The notes: a model not told the origin generated them from the letters alone. 64,000 nt of DNA from Pseudomonadota bacterium (GCA_021324755.1 JAJPIL010000006.1:113109-177108); one strand, 5' to 3'; shown: positions 34,423-51,274, numbered from the stretch's first letter. Program-made: numbers and translations.

Positions 34423-36000
34423 TTAAAAACCTTTTGCGCCGTTTGACTCTCGGCGTAAAAGCACCAACGGCGGTGTTCCTGGAATCGTCATCATTTGCCT
34501 AAAACCCACGTCAGGTCTGCTCGCCCGAGCCGCGACGACCTCCTCGTGCCATATATTTGAGCTGGTCACAACGTAGCCTTCCGGTGCTTGTGCAAGAGGT
34601 TCTGTCAGTTCTATCACGGGCCGGTCGAGGTAGAAAGCCAAAACGGGCGCACCCCGGTTTAGCTTGATGAACAGAGGCGAAGTGTGGCCTACGACACGGT
34701 TGATTAGCTTGGCGGCAGGCTTGAACGACATGCTGTCGGCGCACTTGTGCAGTTCGTGCCGAGGTACAAAGAAAAAATTAAACCCGACGAGCAAAGCGCA
34801 CATGAAAGTCAAGGCGCGCGTTATCCACGAACCCCAAGGCTCGCGCGTTTGAGCTTGGAGCCACCTGCAAATTAGGAACGCGTTTGTCGGCCAGAGCGGG
34901 AGGAGATAAGCCTTGCGCTTGTACGCCGCAAGCGAGAAAAACACCACTGTGGCAAACCAGAATAGGCTCAATAATTGAGCTATCTCATCGGTCTCAAGCC
35001 CTCTCGCGGCACGGTCGTTGTCGGACACTTTCGCTCCTGGGTCGCTCTTGAGACTTGCCACAGCGGCTATCGCGGCCAGTACGCTTAAAGGCCCCGAGTT
35101 CAACAACAACGGGACGAGATAATAGTTACTTGGCATTCTGCCGAGTGTTCCGAAAAACCGGCCAAAATTCTCCGCCCCGAGCTGAAGGTTCAACACGCCG
35201 TAGCGTCGTCCCAAAAAACATGCGGCATACCAGCTAAGTGCCACAACGGCGAATAGCGCAACCGGACCGACCGTCACCGTGGCGAGTACTAGTCGAGAAC
35301 GTTTCCCAACCAGGGTCCAGAGCGCTATTGCAAGCAGCGGCAAAAAAGCGCCGACCGGCCCTTTGGCGAGTACGGCACATCCGAGCGCGCCTCCAAGGAG
35401 CCACCTAGCGGCCGTCCGAAAAAACCTGGACGTAGTCGAATCATTTTCCTCGTGCTTACCAGAGTCGGCCTGCTGACTCAAAAATGGGGAGGGCAACGTC
35501 CACACGAAAAGGAAAAGCGCGAGCGTTTCGAAAAAAGTAAGTGTCATATCAACCCGCCCGTACCGAGCTTGACTCACGTACTGGTAAGACGCCAGAAGGA
35601 CAAGTCCGGAAAGGGCGCCCCACTGCGGGCCAAGTTTGTGGGTGGTAAACGCCATAGTTAGAGCTATGCCGGCTATTGCGTAAACGGCGGACGTAAGGCG
35701 CAGATTGAACTCCGTGACATGCTGGTATCCGAACAATTTGTCGAGAGCTGCCGCCGTCCAATGGAAAAGAGGCGGCTTGTACATTGGCTGCGCACCCTGC
35801 TCAACCGGGAATAGCAGCTTTCCTCGCTCGACTATTCGCTGGACGGCTAGGCCCTCGACAGCCTCGTTGAGACCGCAAATCGGCGCTTGCCCCAGCTGGT
35901 AGGTGAAAAGAAAAGCTGCAAGCGCCAGTACGGCGGCGAACACAAGCACCCATTTGAGGGGTGCAAACATGGTTTTTAGCTGGGCGGAACGGAATTGCAT
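34423..36000 (-). CDS. GT39/ArnT-like membrane glycosyltransferase
   Basis: This 525-residue GT-C family protein has about 10-12 membrane segments, an acidic first periplasmic loop (LNEAVEGLAVQRIVERGKLL), YKPPLFHW, and ARYGRVDMTLTFFETLALFLF, very like the other glycosyltransferase gene at 30334. It probably uses a polyprenyl-phosphate sugar donor at the periplasmic side of the inner membrane. Starts are ATG 36000 or an internal ATG ten codons later. It is convergent with asnB and has tandem repeats just before its start. Confidence 0.87.
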   Translation of the reverse strand: MQFRSAQLKTMFAPLKWVLVFAAVLALAAFLFTYQLGQAPICGLNEAVEGLAVQRIVERGKLLFPVEQGAQPMYKPPLFHWTAAALDKLFGYQHVTEFNLRLTSAVYAIAGIALTMAFTTHKLGPQWGALSGLVLLASYQYVSQARYGRVDMTLTFFETLALFLFVWTLPSPFLSQQADSGKHEENDSTTSRFFRTAARWLLGGALGCAVLAKGPVGAFLPLLAIALWTLVGKRSRLVLATVTVGPVALFAVVALSWYAACFLGRRYGVLNLQLGAENFGRFFGTLGRMPSNYYLVPLLLNSGPLSVLAAIAAVASLKSDPGAKVSDNDRAARGLETDEIAQLLSLFWFATVVFFSLAAYKRKAYLLPLWPTNAFLICRWLQAQTREPWGSWITRALTFMCALLVGFNFFFVPRHELHKCADSMSFKPAAKLINRVVGHTSPLFIKLNRGAPVLAFYLDRPVIELTEPLAQAPEGYVVTSSNIWHEEVVAARASRPDVGFRQMMTIPGTPPLVLLRRESNGAKGF

Positions 36001-36382
36001 TAGTCTGGTTCAGGCTTTTTCCTTTTAAGCGACAACACTTTAGGCGACAACACTCGTAACGCTTAGTCAAAAGTCCTAATGGGTCGACGTTGGTGAGCCG
36101 CCTTTACTACGCTGTTGAAACACAGGTTAGAGTCCGACGATTGAATTTTCAAAAGATCGAGGGCTAACCGAACCTGTGAGCTAAAGTGGCCACGGCGTTG
36201 GGGCCGCGTGTGTTGTTTCATCGTCTCTTATAGTAAGCTTAAATAGTCGACGTGGAGATTCGAGAGAAGAAACCTTCGGGGCTATAAGAGGTGGGGTTAA
36301 AATTTCCTGTAAGCGGTCGTTGAAGTTGATTAATAGCGGAGCTGGATGGGTTTTAGAAGCGAATTTCTAGTCTATTCGAGGA
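36001..36382. other. Intergenic region between divergent genes
   Basis: This 382-nt region lies between the leftward glycosyltransferase and the rightward PPOX gene. It contains a tandem direct repeat (listed next) and a TATAGT at about 36,230-36,235 that may be a -10 box for the rightward gene, without a good -35. No gene is supported. Confidence 0.35.
36029..36054. repeat. Tandem direct repeat of an 11-mer
   Basis: GCGACAACACT occurs at 36029-36039 and again at 36044-36054, a 15-nt period, 29-54 nt upstream of the leftward glycosyltransferase start. Two close repeats in a promoter-proximal position could be a regulator binding site. It may also be a chance duplication. Confidence 0.5.
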
Positions 36383-36901
36383 ATGTTGGATGATTGGAGG
36401 GCCGATGGCGAGACGATGGTCGAGACCTTAGAGCAGCCGCTGGCTCCTCTTTTGGACAGCCACGTACGCAACTTCTTGATGTTTGCTAGGATAGGGCGAT
36501 TGGCAACCGCCGACCGAAATGCAAAGCCCCATAACGTTCCGGTGTGCTTTTGTTTTGACGGACTACGCTTTTATTTCGTGGTTGACGAAAAACCCAAGCG
36601 GCAAGGTAGTTTGGGTCTCAAGCGCATGCGCAATATTGCGGAAAACCCTTCAGTGGCGCTAATTGTGGATCACTACGAAGAGGATTGGGACCATCTCGCG
36701 TACGTGCTCGTGCATGGCCGCGCAGAGGTGGTCGAGGACGCCCAAGAGTACATGCTTGCGATGCGCCGTTTGCGCGACAAGTACGCGCAATACAGGGCGA
36801 TGGCGCTGAGCCCAGAGCGTAATCCGATGGTGCGAATCGAGCCTCAGCGCGTGCATGTCTGGGGTCAGCGTTTTAGCCAGCCGAGCGGTTCACAAACGTA
36901 G
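36383..36901 (+). CDS. PPOX-class flavin/F420-dependent oxidoreductase
   Basis: The 172-residue protein has the split-barrel pyridoxamine-phosphate-oxidase fold: FLMFARIGRLATADRNAKPHNVPV (about 29-52), YFVVDEKPKR, RMRNIAENPSVALIVDHY and GRAEVVED. Motifs and length resemble the TIGR03668 group named as F420-dependent oxidoreductases, mainly from organisms that make coenzyme F420. The cofactor (FMN or F420) cannot be proved here. The ATG has a GAGGA very close upstream. It stands directly before the tRNA cluster. Confidence 0.8.
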   Translation: MLDDWRADGETMVETLEQPLAPLLDSHVRNFLMFARIGRLATADRNAKPHNVPVCFCFDGLRFYFVVDEKPKRQGSLGLKRMRNIAENPSVALIVDHYEEDWDHLAYVLVHGRAEVVEDAQEYMLAMRRLRDKYAQYRAMALSPERNPMVRIEPQRVHVWGQRFSQPSGSQT

Positions 36902-37026
36902 AGAGCTTGTCGCCTGGACTTTGTCACGGTCCTGGTTTTTCAAAAACGCAATCTCTCGAAAAAACGATCCTATGGCAAACGCGTAAGGTAGGTCGGTAAC
37001 GGGGCGGGCCGGTTGCCGTGGGGTAG

Positions 37027-37055
37027 TTGACAGCCTTGTCGCTGCGTAATACCTA
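37027..37055 (+). promoter_or_regulatory. Probable promoter of the tRNA operon
   Basis: A perfect -35 hexamer TTGACA lies at 37027-37032. At 17 nt distance there is only a poor -10 (TACCTA, 37050-37055), about 17 nt before the first tRNA. Position and the perfect -35 favour a stable-RNA promoter; the -10 is uncertain. Confidence 0.5.
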
Positions 37056-37071
37056 TTTGAGATTGGCTTTT

Positions 37072-37144
37072 GCCGATGTAGCTCAATTGGCAGAGCGACT
37101 GACTTGTAATCAGTAGGTTGGCGGTTCGATTCCGCCCATCGGCT
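37072..37144 (+). tRNA. tRNA-Thr (anticodon TGT)
   Basis: A full cloverleaf: acceptor GCCGATG/CATCGGC, D-stem GCTC/GAGC, anticodon stem ACTGA/TCAGT with loop CTTGTAA (anticodon TGT), T-stem GGCGG/CCGCC. Discriminator T; CCA is not encoded. First of four closely spaced tRNA genes. Confidence 0.96.
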
Positions 37145-37205
37145 CACCTGATGTTGAGCGCAACGTAAGTAAGATAAAATAATACGGACACCTTGATTGA
37201 CATAC

Positions 37206-37288
37206 GGAGAGGTTCCCGAGCGGCCAAAGGGAGCAGACTGTAAATCTGCCGGCTTATGCCTTCGGAGGTTCGAATCCTCCCCTCTCCA
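37206..37288 (+). tRNA. tRNA-Tyr (anticodon GTA)
   Basis: Acceptor GGAGAGG pairs with CCTCTCC; the anticodon arm CAGA-CTGTAAA-TCTG shows GTA; a long variable arm (CCGGCTTATGCCTTCGG region) identifies a class II tRNA, as expected for bacterial Tyr. The T-arm is GAGG/CCTC with TTCGAAT. CCA is not encoded. Confidence 0.96.
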
Positions 37289-37323
37289 CTGCGCAGAACG
37301 CAGCATCAAAGGCGTATCGATGA

Positions 37324-37399
37324 GCGGGAATAGCTCAGTTGGTAGAGCGCGAGCCTTCCAAGCTCGGGGTCGCGGGTTCGAGTCCCGTTTCCCGCTCCA
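37324..37399 (+). tRNA. tRNA-Gly (anticodon TCC)
   Basis: Acceptor GCGGGAA/TTCCCGC, D-stem GCTC/GAGC, anticodon stem CGAGC/GCTCG with loop CTTCCAA (anticodon TCC), T-stem GCGGG/CCCGT with one G-T pair. The 3' CCA is encoded at 37397-37399, unlike in the two tRNAs before it. Confidence 0.96.
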
Positions 37400-37444
37400 T
37401 CGATTAACAAGCGCGACGGTTTGACCGCCTGGTTCAACGAGAAG

Positions 37445-37520
<76 letters not shown>

Positions 37521-37622
37521 TCAGCCTATTCGACAAAGATGACCCGGACGCGAAGAGCCATAGTGGTTACCCTTCGGTGACGGGTTGAAAAGCTAGTTTT
37601 TGGGGTTGGATGAGGGGAAATA

Positions 37623-37775
37623 ATGAGGGAATTGATCGCACTTGCGTGCGATAATTGTAAAAGGCGCAATTACACGACAACGAAAAACAAAAAGAAGCAG
37701 CCGGATAAGTTCGCAATAAAAAAGTTTTGCCCGGCTTGCCGCACCCATACGATGCATCGGGAGACCAAAGTTTAA
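37623..37775 (+). CDS. rpmG: 50S ribosomal protein L33
   Basis: A 50-residue frame starts at ATG 37623 after GAGGGG. The product begins [20 protein letters not shown] and has two Cys pairs (CDNC near 9-12 and CPAC near 37-40), so it is the zinc-binding (C+) form of L33. Length and sequence are typical. It sits between tRNA-Thr and tRNA-Trp, the usual neighbourhood before secE and nusG. Confidence 0.95.
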   Translation: MRELIALACDNCKRRNYTTTKNKKKQPDKFAIKKFCPACRTHTMHRETKV

Positions 37776-38043
37776 AAGCGTATCGCCTGCTGCCGGGCGG
37801 CTCGGTTAAGATCAGCACAAAGATTAGCACACTTTGGCGCGTCGGAACGTCAAACTTTTGGCGGGATACTGATTGTGAAGACTAAAGAGCCGCTCGGAAG
37901 GCAAGTAGGCGGTCCGGGCTTGAGTTGTTCGGGTGGAGGCCTTTAAGGCGGGATTTTCAACCTCGGTGTGCTTGTAAGGTGTGAGTTTTCGGATATTGCG
38001 GGCGGGTTCGGTCTTCTCTGTTTGAGGTTAGCTAATCGGGGGT

Positions 38044-38121
38044 GGGTCAGTAGCTCGAATAGGCTAGAGCATCGGACTCCAAATCCGAGGGTTGCAGGTT
38101 CGAGTCCTGCCTGACCCGCCA
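38044..38121 (+). tRNA. tRNA-Trp (anticodon CCA)
   Basis: Acceptor GGGTCAG/CTGACCC, D-stem GCTC/GAGC with a long D-loop, anticodon stem TCGGA/TCCGA with loop CTCCAAA (anticodon CCA), T-stem GCAGG/CCTGC. Discriminator G and an encoded 3' CCA (38119-38121). It lies between rpmG and secE, its common position. Confidence 0.96.
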
Positions 38122-38177
38122 TGTGAGGTTTGACCGGTAGGCAAAAGCTCTTGTCCTTGCGCTATTAAGTGGCTATT

Positions 38178-38372
38178 ATGAAAAAGTACCTCAATGAGGG
38201 CGTTGCGTTTGTCAAGGAAGCCTGGTTAGAGCTTTCCAAGGTTCATTTCTCATCGCCCAAGGAAACTTTGCAGGCAACTCTCGCCGTAGTGACTTTAGCT
38301 TTTCTTATGGCGACTTGGCTTGGGCTCGTTGACTTGGCCGCAACCCGTTTGGTCCGACAGTTGCTAAGCTAA
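38178..38372 (+). CDS. secE: Preprotein translocase subunit SecE
   Basis: A 64-residue single-pass membrane protein: an amphipathic N-terminal helix with FVKEAWLELSKVHFSSPKET, typical of bacterial SecE, then one membrane segment (about 36-55). It clamps the SecY channel. The usual KV-x-WP motif is changed to KVHFSSP here. I chose ATG 38178; GTG 38169 three codons upstream is possible. It lies between tRNA-Trp and nusG as in most bacteria. Confidence 0.92.
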   Translation: MKKYLNEGVAFVKEAWLELSKVHFSSPKETLQATLAVVTLAFLMATWLGLVDLAATRLVRQLLS

Positions 38373-38512
38373 AGTATTGGGTCTGAATCCGTAAGCTTAT
38401 GGACCCCGGACAGATTCCGGTGGTAGGTCCTTTTATCCCTAAGAAGCTGTTTTCGAGGCGCGAGGAGAGAAGTCGAATTTCACGAGTTTAGCCCTTGCGC
38501 CGGGAAATCTCG

Positions 38513-39046
38513 ATGGCGAAGAAGTGGTACGTTGTGCACACCTATTCGGGCTTTGAACACAAGGTCAAAGCCGCTCTTGAGGAACGAGTGCGCTCGCTCA
38601 AGCTCGAGGACAAAATTGACCAGATACTGCTGCCCGTTGAGCGGGTGGTCGAACTTGGAAAAGGTGGCGAGCGTAAGACGTCGAGTCGTAAGTCTTTTCC
38701 TGGTTATATTTTTGTACATATGGAGCTTGACGACGAGACGTACCATGTCGTGCGCAGTATTCCCAGGGTGACGGGCTTTGTCGGAGGCAGCACCGAGCCG
38801 CATGAAGTGCCCGAAGAGCAGGTGCAGGAGATAATGGAGCAGATGCGCGAAGGCGCTCTCAAGCCGAAACCGAAGGTGCAGTTCGAGGTAGGAGAGGCAG
38901 TTAAAGTCATAAGCGGGCCATTTCAGGACTTCAATGGCACCGTAGAAGAGGTGCGCCCCGAAAAGGGAAAGCTTCGGGTTCTCATTTCCATTTTTGGACG
39001 CGCCACCCCGGTTGAGCTCGATTTCGTTCAGGTCGAAAAAGGATAA
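38513..39046 (+). CDS. nusG: Transcription termination/antitermination factor NusG
   Basis: This 177-residue protein starts MAKKWYVVHTYSGFEHKVK, the NGN domain that binds RNA polymerase, and has the PGYIFVHMEL segment and a C-terminal KOW domain (about 122-177, VKVISGPFQDFNGTVEEV) that binds Rho or ribosomal S10. I chose ATG 38513; an ATG 18 nt upstream adds six residues. Length is normal. Confidence 0.97.
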   Translation: MAKKWYVVHTYSGFEHKVKAALEERVRSLKLEDKIDQILLPVERVVELGKGGERKTSSRKSFPGYIFVHMELDDETYHVVRSIPRVTGFVGGSTEPHEVPEEQVQEIMEQMREGALKPKPKVQFEVGEAVKVISGPFQDFNGTVEEVRPEKGKLRVLISIFGRATPVELDFVQVEKG

Positions 39047-39162
39047 GCTAATACGCGTTTTGCCGATAAAGCCGAAGGCATCGACTTTTGCTTGATTTCG
39101 CTACACCTGGCGAAAAGCTCGCGGCGGACAGTGCTGGCGCAAATAGGTAGAGGTTTCTAGGC

Positions 39163-39588
39163 GTGGCAAAGAAAGTCGTCGGACAAATAAAACTGCAGAT
39201 TCCGGGCGGGCAGGCCAACCCAGCCCCGCCCGTAGGACCAGCGCTGGGTCAGCGCGGAATAAACATAATGGAGTTCTGCAAGGCCTTTAACGCGCAGACC
39301 CAGCACATGCAAGGAACGATCGTTCCCGTAATCATCACGGTTTACTCCGATCGCTCGTTTACGTTCGTGGTTAAAAGTCCGCCGGCTTCCGTGCTCTTGC
39401 TCAAGGCGGCTGGAATCGAAAAGGGTAGTTCGACTCCGGGCAAAACAAAGGTGGGACAGGTGACGCGGGCACAGGTCGAGGAAATTGCAAAGCTTAAACT
39501 TCCCGACATGACCGCGAAAGACCTAGAAGCCGCGATACGGACTATCGAAGGCACCGCGCGATCGATGGGGATCGAAGTCGTAGGTTAG
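39163..39588 (+). CDS. rplK: 50S ribosomal protein L11
   Basis: This 141-residue protein has the N-terminal [31 protein letters not shown] block (residues about 14-44) and the RNA-binding C-terminal domain ([14 protein letters not shown]). It forms the GTPase-associated centre with 23S rRNA. It starts at GTG 39163. Length matches E. coli L11 (142). The 116-nt gap after nusG could hold an L1-binding leader, but I cannot draw it confidently. Confidence 0.97.
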   Translation: MAKKVVGQIKLQIPGGQANPAPPVGPALGQRGINIMEFCKAFNAQTQHMQGTIVPVIITVYSDRSFTFVVKSPPASVLLLKAAGIEKGSSTPGKTKVGQVTRAQVEEIAKLKLPDMTAKDLEAAIRTIEGTARSMGIEVVG

Positions 39589-39618
39589 GCGACCGGAAAG
39601 CGGGTGGGTGAAGTCACT

Positions 39619-40323
39619 ATGGCTGGTAAGAGATATCGCGAGGTTGTTGCAAAGATTGACCGGACGCGCAACTACCCACTGGAAGAAGCGCTAAAGTTTC
39701 TGGTGGAGAATCCCACGGCCAAGTTCGACGAGACGATTGAGCTTGCCGTGCGGCTTAACGTCGACCCGCGACAAGCTGACCAGAACGTACGTGGGTCGGT
39801 GGTCCTACCGCACGGAACCGGCCGAAACGTGCGCGTGCTGGTGCTTGCCAAGGGCGAGAAGGAAAAGGAAGCGCAGGCCGCGGGTGCTGATTACGTCGGC
39901 GGAGAAGAGCTTATTAAGAAAATCCAGGAGGAGAACTGGCTCGAGTTCGATCGGGTTATCGCTACGCCCGACATCATGGGCGCCGTGGGGCGAATCGGTA
40001 AGATTCTCGGTCCGCGGGGTCTGATGCCAAACCCGAAAGTGGGTACGGTGACGTTCGATGTCGCCAAGGCGGTGAGCGAAGCCAAAGCCGGCAAGGTCGA
40101 CTTTCGCGTCGACCGCGCCGGTGTGATTCATGTGCCAATCGGTAAAAGAAGCTTCGGTGTCGAAAAGCTGGTAGAGAATGCCCGGGCTGTGCTGGGAGCT
40201 ATTTTGCGTGCCCGTCCGGCGTCGGCCAAGGGCAACTACGTCAAAAGCGTCGCAGTCTCCTCAACCATGGGGCCGGGACTTAAGGTGGAGCCGTCCGAGG
40301 TGCGACTGGCCGCGGCGGCCTAA
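39619..40323 (+). CDS. rplA: 50S ribosomal protein L1
   Basis: The start ATG 39619 gives 234 residues, the normal length; a GTG-started extension of five residues is possible. [14 protein letters not shown], the VVLPHGTGR block and [18 protein letters not shown] are characteristic L1 sequences. L1 forms the stalk near the E site and represses its own operon. It follows rplK by 30 nt. Confidence 0.97.
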   Translation: MAGKRYREVVAKIDRTRNYPLEEALKFLVENPTAKFDETIELAVRLNVDPRQADQNVRGSVVLPHGTGRNVRVLVLAKGEKEKEAQAAGADYVGGEELIKKIQEENWLEFDRVIATPDIMGAVGRIGKILGPRGLMPNPKVGTVTFDVAKAVSEAKAGKVDFRVDRAGVIHVPIGKRSFGVEKLVENARAVLGAILRARPASAKGNYVKSVAVSSTMGPGLKVEPSEVRLAAAA

Positions 40324-40367
40324 CCTTGAAACTGGCAACTTCGATTTATTGCAAACGGTAGAGCGCG

Positions 40368-40892
40368 ATGAAAAGACAAGACAAGGTCGCTCTTACTCGA
40401 GAACTCTCTGAGCGTCTTGCGCGCTCGACGATGGTGCTCGTGTCGGAGCTCAGAGGAGTGTCGGCTGTCGAGGCCAACGAATTGAGAAAACGTATTCGCG
40501 AAGCTCGTGGCGAGCTCAAAATCGCCAAAAACACGCTTATTGCCAGAGCGATCGAAGGCGGTCCCTATGAGCCGGTGCGCTCACAATTAGGTGGCCCCGT
40601 GGCGCTGATTTTTTGCTTTGGCGATCCCGCCTCGGTGGCGAAGGTGGTTACGGCAAGCAAGGAACTGGCCGAACGTTTTCGCCTGCGCGGCGGTGTGATG
40701 GGTGGGCGCCCGTTAAGCGTCCAGGAAATAGAAGAACTTGCTAACCTTCCTCCGAAAGAAGTTATCATGGCGCGCTTACTGGGTCTGCTTACAGCGCCCG
40801 CTACGCGACTTGTGCGGGTGCTCAGCGAGCCCGGCAACGCGCTTGCACGACTTCTCGATGCGATTGGCAAAAAGCAAGGAGCAAACGCTTAG
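40368..40892 (+). CDS. rplJ: 50S ribosomal protein L10
   Basis: This 174-residue protein starts MKRQDKVALTRELSERLARS and has the conserved GELKIAKNTL-like block (about 47-57) that contacts rRNA; the C-terminal helix binds L7/L12 dimers. It lies only 44 nt after rplA, too little for the full L10 leader found in E. coli and many other bacteria unless that leader overlaps rplA. Confidence 0.96.
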   Translation: MKRQDKVALTRELSERLARSTMVLVSELRGVSAVEANELRKRIREARGELKIAKNTLIARAIEGGPYEPVRSQLGGPVALIFCFGDPASVAKVVTASKELAERFRLRGGVMGGRPLSVQEIEELANLPPKEVIMARLLGLLTAPATRLVRVLSEPGNALARLLDAIGKKQGANA

Positions 40893-40987
40893 CAGTTTGG
40901 CATATGCCGGCTGCAACTTTACCTCGAAGAGATCGCGGTCGTTCTAAGTCGCTCGTGGGTGGAGCGCATATCGGCGCGAATTGAACG

Positions 40988-41037
40988 GCTCAAAAATCGG
41001 CGAAGGTGCCGCACGTTTGACGGTTCGCTCAAAAATC
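40988..41037. repeat. Direct repeat in the rplJ-rplL spacer
   Basis: GCTCAAAAATC occurs at 40988-40998 and 41027-41037, each followed by a GC-containing trinucleotide (GGC and AGC). The period is 39 nt. It lies in a 288-nt spacer between rplJ and rplL, which is usually a few tens of nt. Its meaning is unknown. Confidence 0.55.
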
Positions 41038-41096
41038 AGCTGAGGGCCCATGGGTGCTTCGCACAGACACCGACGCGCGCGGCTTAGGTATCGGTT

Positions 41097-41114
41097 GGCC
41101 TTTTCGCAGAGGCC
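41097..41114 (+). promoter_or_regulatory. RNA hairpin in the rplJ-rplL spacer
   Basis: GGCCTTT (41097-41103) pairs with AGAGGCC (41108-41114), seven pairs including one G-T, around the loop TCGC, 66 nt before rplL. There is no T-run, so it is more likely an RNA-processing or stability element than a terminator. rplL is often made in excess of rplJ, and such a site could contribute. Confidence 0.4.
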
Positions 41115-41180
41115 TTAGACTCGGTGACGATAGTCAGGTTCGAAACTTAAAAGGGTAGCAATCGGTAAGGAGACGAATCG

Positions 41181-41579
41181 ATGGCAGAGGTGCAATTAAG
41201 TAGGGAGCAAGTCAAGGAATACCTTAAAAACCTAACCCTGATCGAGGCTGCGGCTCTGGTAAAAGAGCTCGAAGCCGAGCTCGGGGTTTCGGCCGCAGCT
41301 CCAGTAGCTGTGGCAGCAGCGGCACCGGCCGGCGCGCCGGCAGCAGCTGCTCAGGCCGCTCCAGAAAAAGATGAGTTCACGGTTATGCTTACCGGAGCGG
41401 GTGACAAGAAGATTCAGGTCATCAAGGTGGTCAGAGAGCTAACTGGCCTGGGGCTTAAGGAGGCGAAGGATTTGGTTGACGGTGTGCCCAAGCCGGTCAA
41501 AGAAGGAGTCTCCAAGGCTGAGGCCGAGGAAATAAAGAAGAAGCTCGAGGAGGCAGGCGCCACGGTCGAGATCAAGTGA
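41181..41579 (+). CDS. rplL: 50S ribosomal protein L7/L12
   Basis: This 132-residue acidic stalk protein has an N-terminal dimerisation domain, an Ala/Pro-rich hinge at about 38-58 (longer than the E. coli one) and the C-terminal factor-binding domain ([30 protein letters not shown]). It starts at ATG after a good AAGGAG site. It recruits EF-Tu and EF-G to the ribosome. Confidence 0.97.
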   Translation: MAEVQLSREQVKEYLKNLTLIEAAALVKELEAELGVSAAAPVAVAAAAPAGAPAAAAQAAPEKDEFTVMLTGAGDKKIQVIKVVRELTGLGLKEAKDLVDGVPKPVKEGVSKAEAEEIKKKLEEAGATVEIK

Positions 41580-41787
41580 TTTGCGGCTAGTAACCACTCA
41601 ACTGACGGTAAAGGGCCGCAATTGTGGCGACGATGGAGCTCATGGCTACAAAAGGTGGCCTGCAGGCTTACTTGCGGGGAGCAGCCCGGTTGAATGGTTG
41701 GGATGTGGCGTAGTCCGCGACGAATCGGCTCCAGATACCACCGGTCAATCTTTATGGAGTTGGTAAAGCAGCAGGGGTAGTATACCG

Positions 41788-45915
<4,128 letters not shown>

Positions 45916-45936
45916 AGCTCAAAGGAGAGAGTGAGA

Positions 45937-50199
<4,263 letters not shown>

Positions 50200-50233
50200 C
50201 AAGATAGACGCTTTGGCGTAAAAACAATTGGGT

Positions 50234-50263
50234 CGCCCAAGGATGCGGCAGCATCCTTGGGCG
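50234..50263 (+). terminator. Perfect 13-bp hairpin after rpoC
   Basis: CGCCCAAGGATGC (50234-50246) and GCATCCTTGGGCG (50251-50263) form a 13-bp stem with the loop GGCA. It is 35 nt after rpoC. The sequence after it (GTCTATTCG) has few Ts, so it may be an incomplete terminator allowing read-through into the str operon, or an RNase-stable 3' end of rpoC. Confidence 0.6.
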
Positions 50264-50326
50264 GTCTATTCGATAGGTTTTCATGGCCGTTATAGGCGTC
50301 GCCGGCAAGCTTAGCTAGGAGGTCGA

Positions 50327-50371
50327 TTGACGAATTCAAAGCGCCCTCGAAGCCGGCGAAGTCAGCCCTAG
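50327..50371 (+). CDS. Possible leader peptide before rpsL
   Basis: AGGAGG at 50317-50322, four nt before a TTG, opens a 14-codon frame (MTNSKRPRSRRSQP) that ends in TAG, 29 nt before rpsL. Four of its codons are Arg (CGC, CGA, CGG, CGA) and one is Lys. Together with the upstream hairpin it recalls leader-peptide attenuation, but the ribosome site could also belong to nothing. No homolog is known to me. Confidence 0.22.
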   Translation: MTNSKRPRSRRSQP

Positions 50372-50400
50372 AAGTAGTTTACGGATTTTAGCGAAGAAAA

Positions 50401-50772
50401 GTGCCCACGATTAATCAATTAATCCGCGGAGCGCGCCAGAAGAAGCGTTACAAAACGAGCGCGCCAGCTTTAGAAGGCTGCCCGCAAAAACGCGGCGTCT
50501 GTACCCGGGTGTATACCTCGACGCCGAAGAAGCCAAACTCGGCGCTGCGCAAGGTCGCGCGCGTGCGTTTGTCTAACGGTTACGAGGTGACGACCTACAT
50601 TCCTGGAATTGGCCACAACCTTCAGGAACACTCGGTCGTGCTGATCCGCGGCGGGCGAGTCAAGGATTTACCAGGTGTGCGCTATCACGTGATTCGTGGC
50701 GCGCTGGATGCGATAGGCGTTCAGGAACGCCGCCAGGGCCGCTCGAAATACGGAGCGAAGAAACCGAAGTAA
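50401..50772 (+). CDS. rpsL: 30S ribosomal protein S12
   Basis: This 123-residue protein starts at GTG 50401. The [11 protein letters not shown] and KDLPGVRYH segments at the decoding centre are wild type, including the Lys that, when mutated, gives streptomycin resistance, and the Asp that is methylthiolated in E. coli. First gene of the str operon. Confidence 0.98.
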   Translation: MPTINQLIRGARQKKRYKTSAPALEGCPQKRGVCTRVYTSTPKKPNSALRKVARVRLSNGYEVTTYIPGIGHNLQEHSVVLIRGGRVKDLPGVRYHVIRGALDAIGVQERRQGRSKYGAKKPK

Positions 50773-50775
50773 GCC

Positions 50776-51246
50776 ATGGCGCGTAAGGGTCCGGCGAAAA
50801 TCCGCGAGGTAGCGCCCGATCCGAAATATCACGATCGGGCAGTGGCGAAGTTTATCAACATTCTGATGGTCAGGGGGAAGAAATCGCTGGCGGAAAGGAT
50901 CTTTTATCGCGCCTTGGACATCGTCAGTTCGCGCGTCTCCGAGGACGGACTTTCGGTGTTCAAACGAGCTCTCGAGAACGTCAAGCCGTCGGTCGAAGTG
51001 AGGTCGCGGCGCGTGGGAGGCGCAAACTATCAAGTGCCGGTCGAGGTTCGACCGGTAAGGCGTGCCTCGCTTGCGATGCGCTGGCTGGTGCAGGCGGCGC
51101 GCGCTCGAAACGAAAAGACCATGGAGGAACGGCTTGCCGCCGAGCTTATCGACGCGGCAGCCAATCGGGGGGGAGCGGTCAAGAAGCGGGAGGATACTCA
51201 CCGTATGGCTGAGGCCAACCGCGCTTTTGCCCATTATCGTTGGTAG
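50776..51246 (+). CDS. rpsG: 30S ribosomal protein S7
   Basis: A 156-residue protein starting [12 protein letters not shown] with the conserved [13 protein letters not shown] block (about residues 77-89) and [11 protein letters not shown]. It nucleates the 30S head and represses the str operon in E. coli. It follows rpsL by 3 nt. Confidence 0.97.
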   Translation: MARKGPAKIREVAPDPKYHDRAVAKFINILMVRGKKSLAERIFYRALDIVSSRVSEDGLSVFKRALENVKPSVEVRSRRVGGANYQVPVEVRPVRRASLAMRWLVQAARARNEKTMEERLAAELIDAAANRGGAVKKREDTHRMAEANRAFAHYRW

Positions 51247-51274
51247 CTTTTAAAGTTTTAGTGTTGGAGAGATC

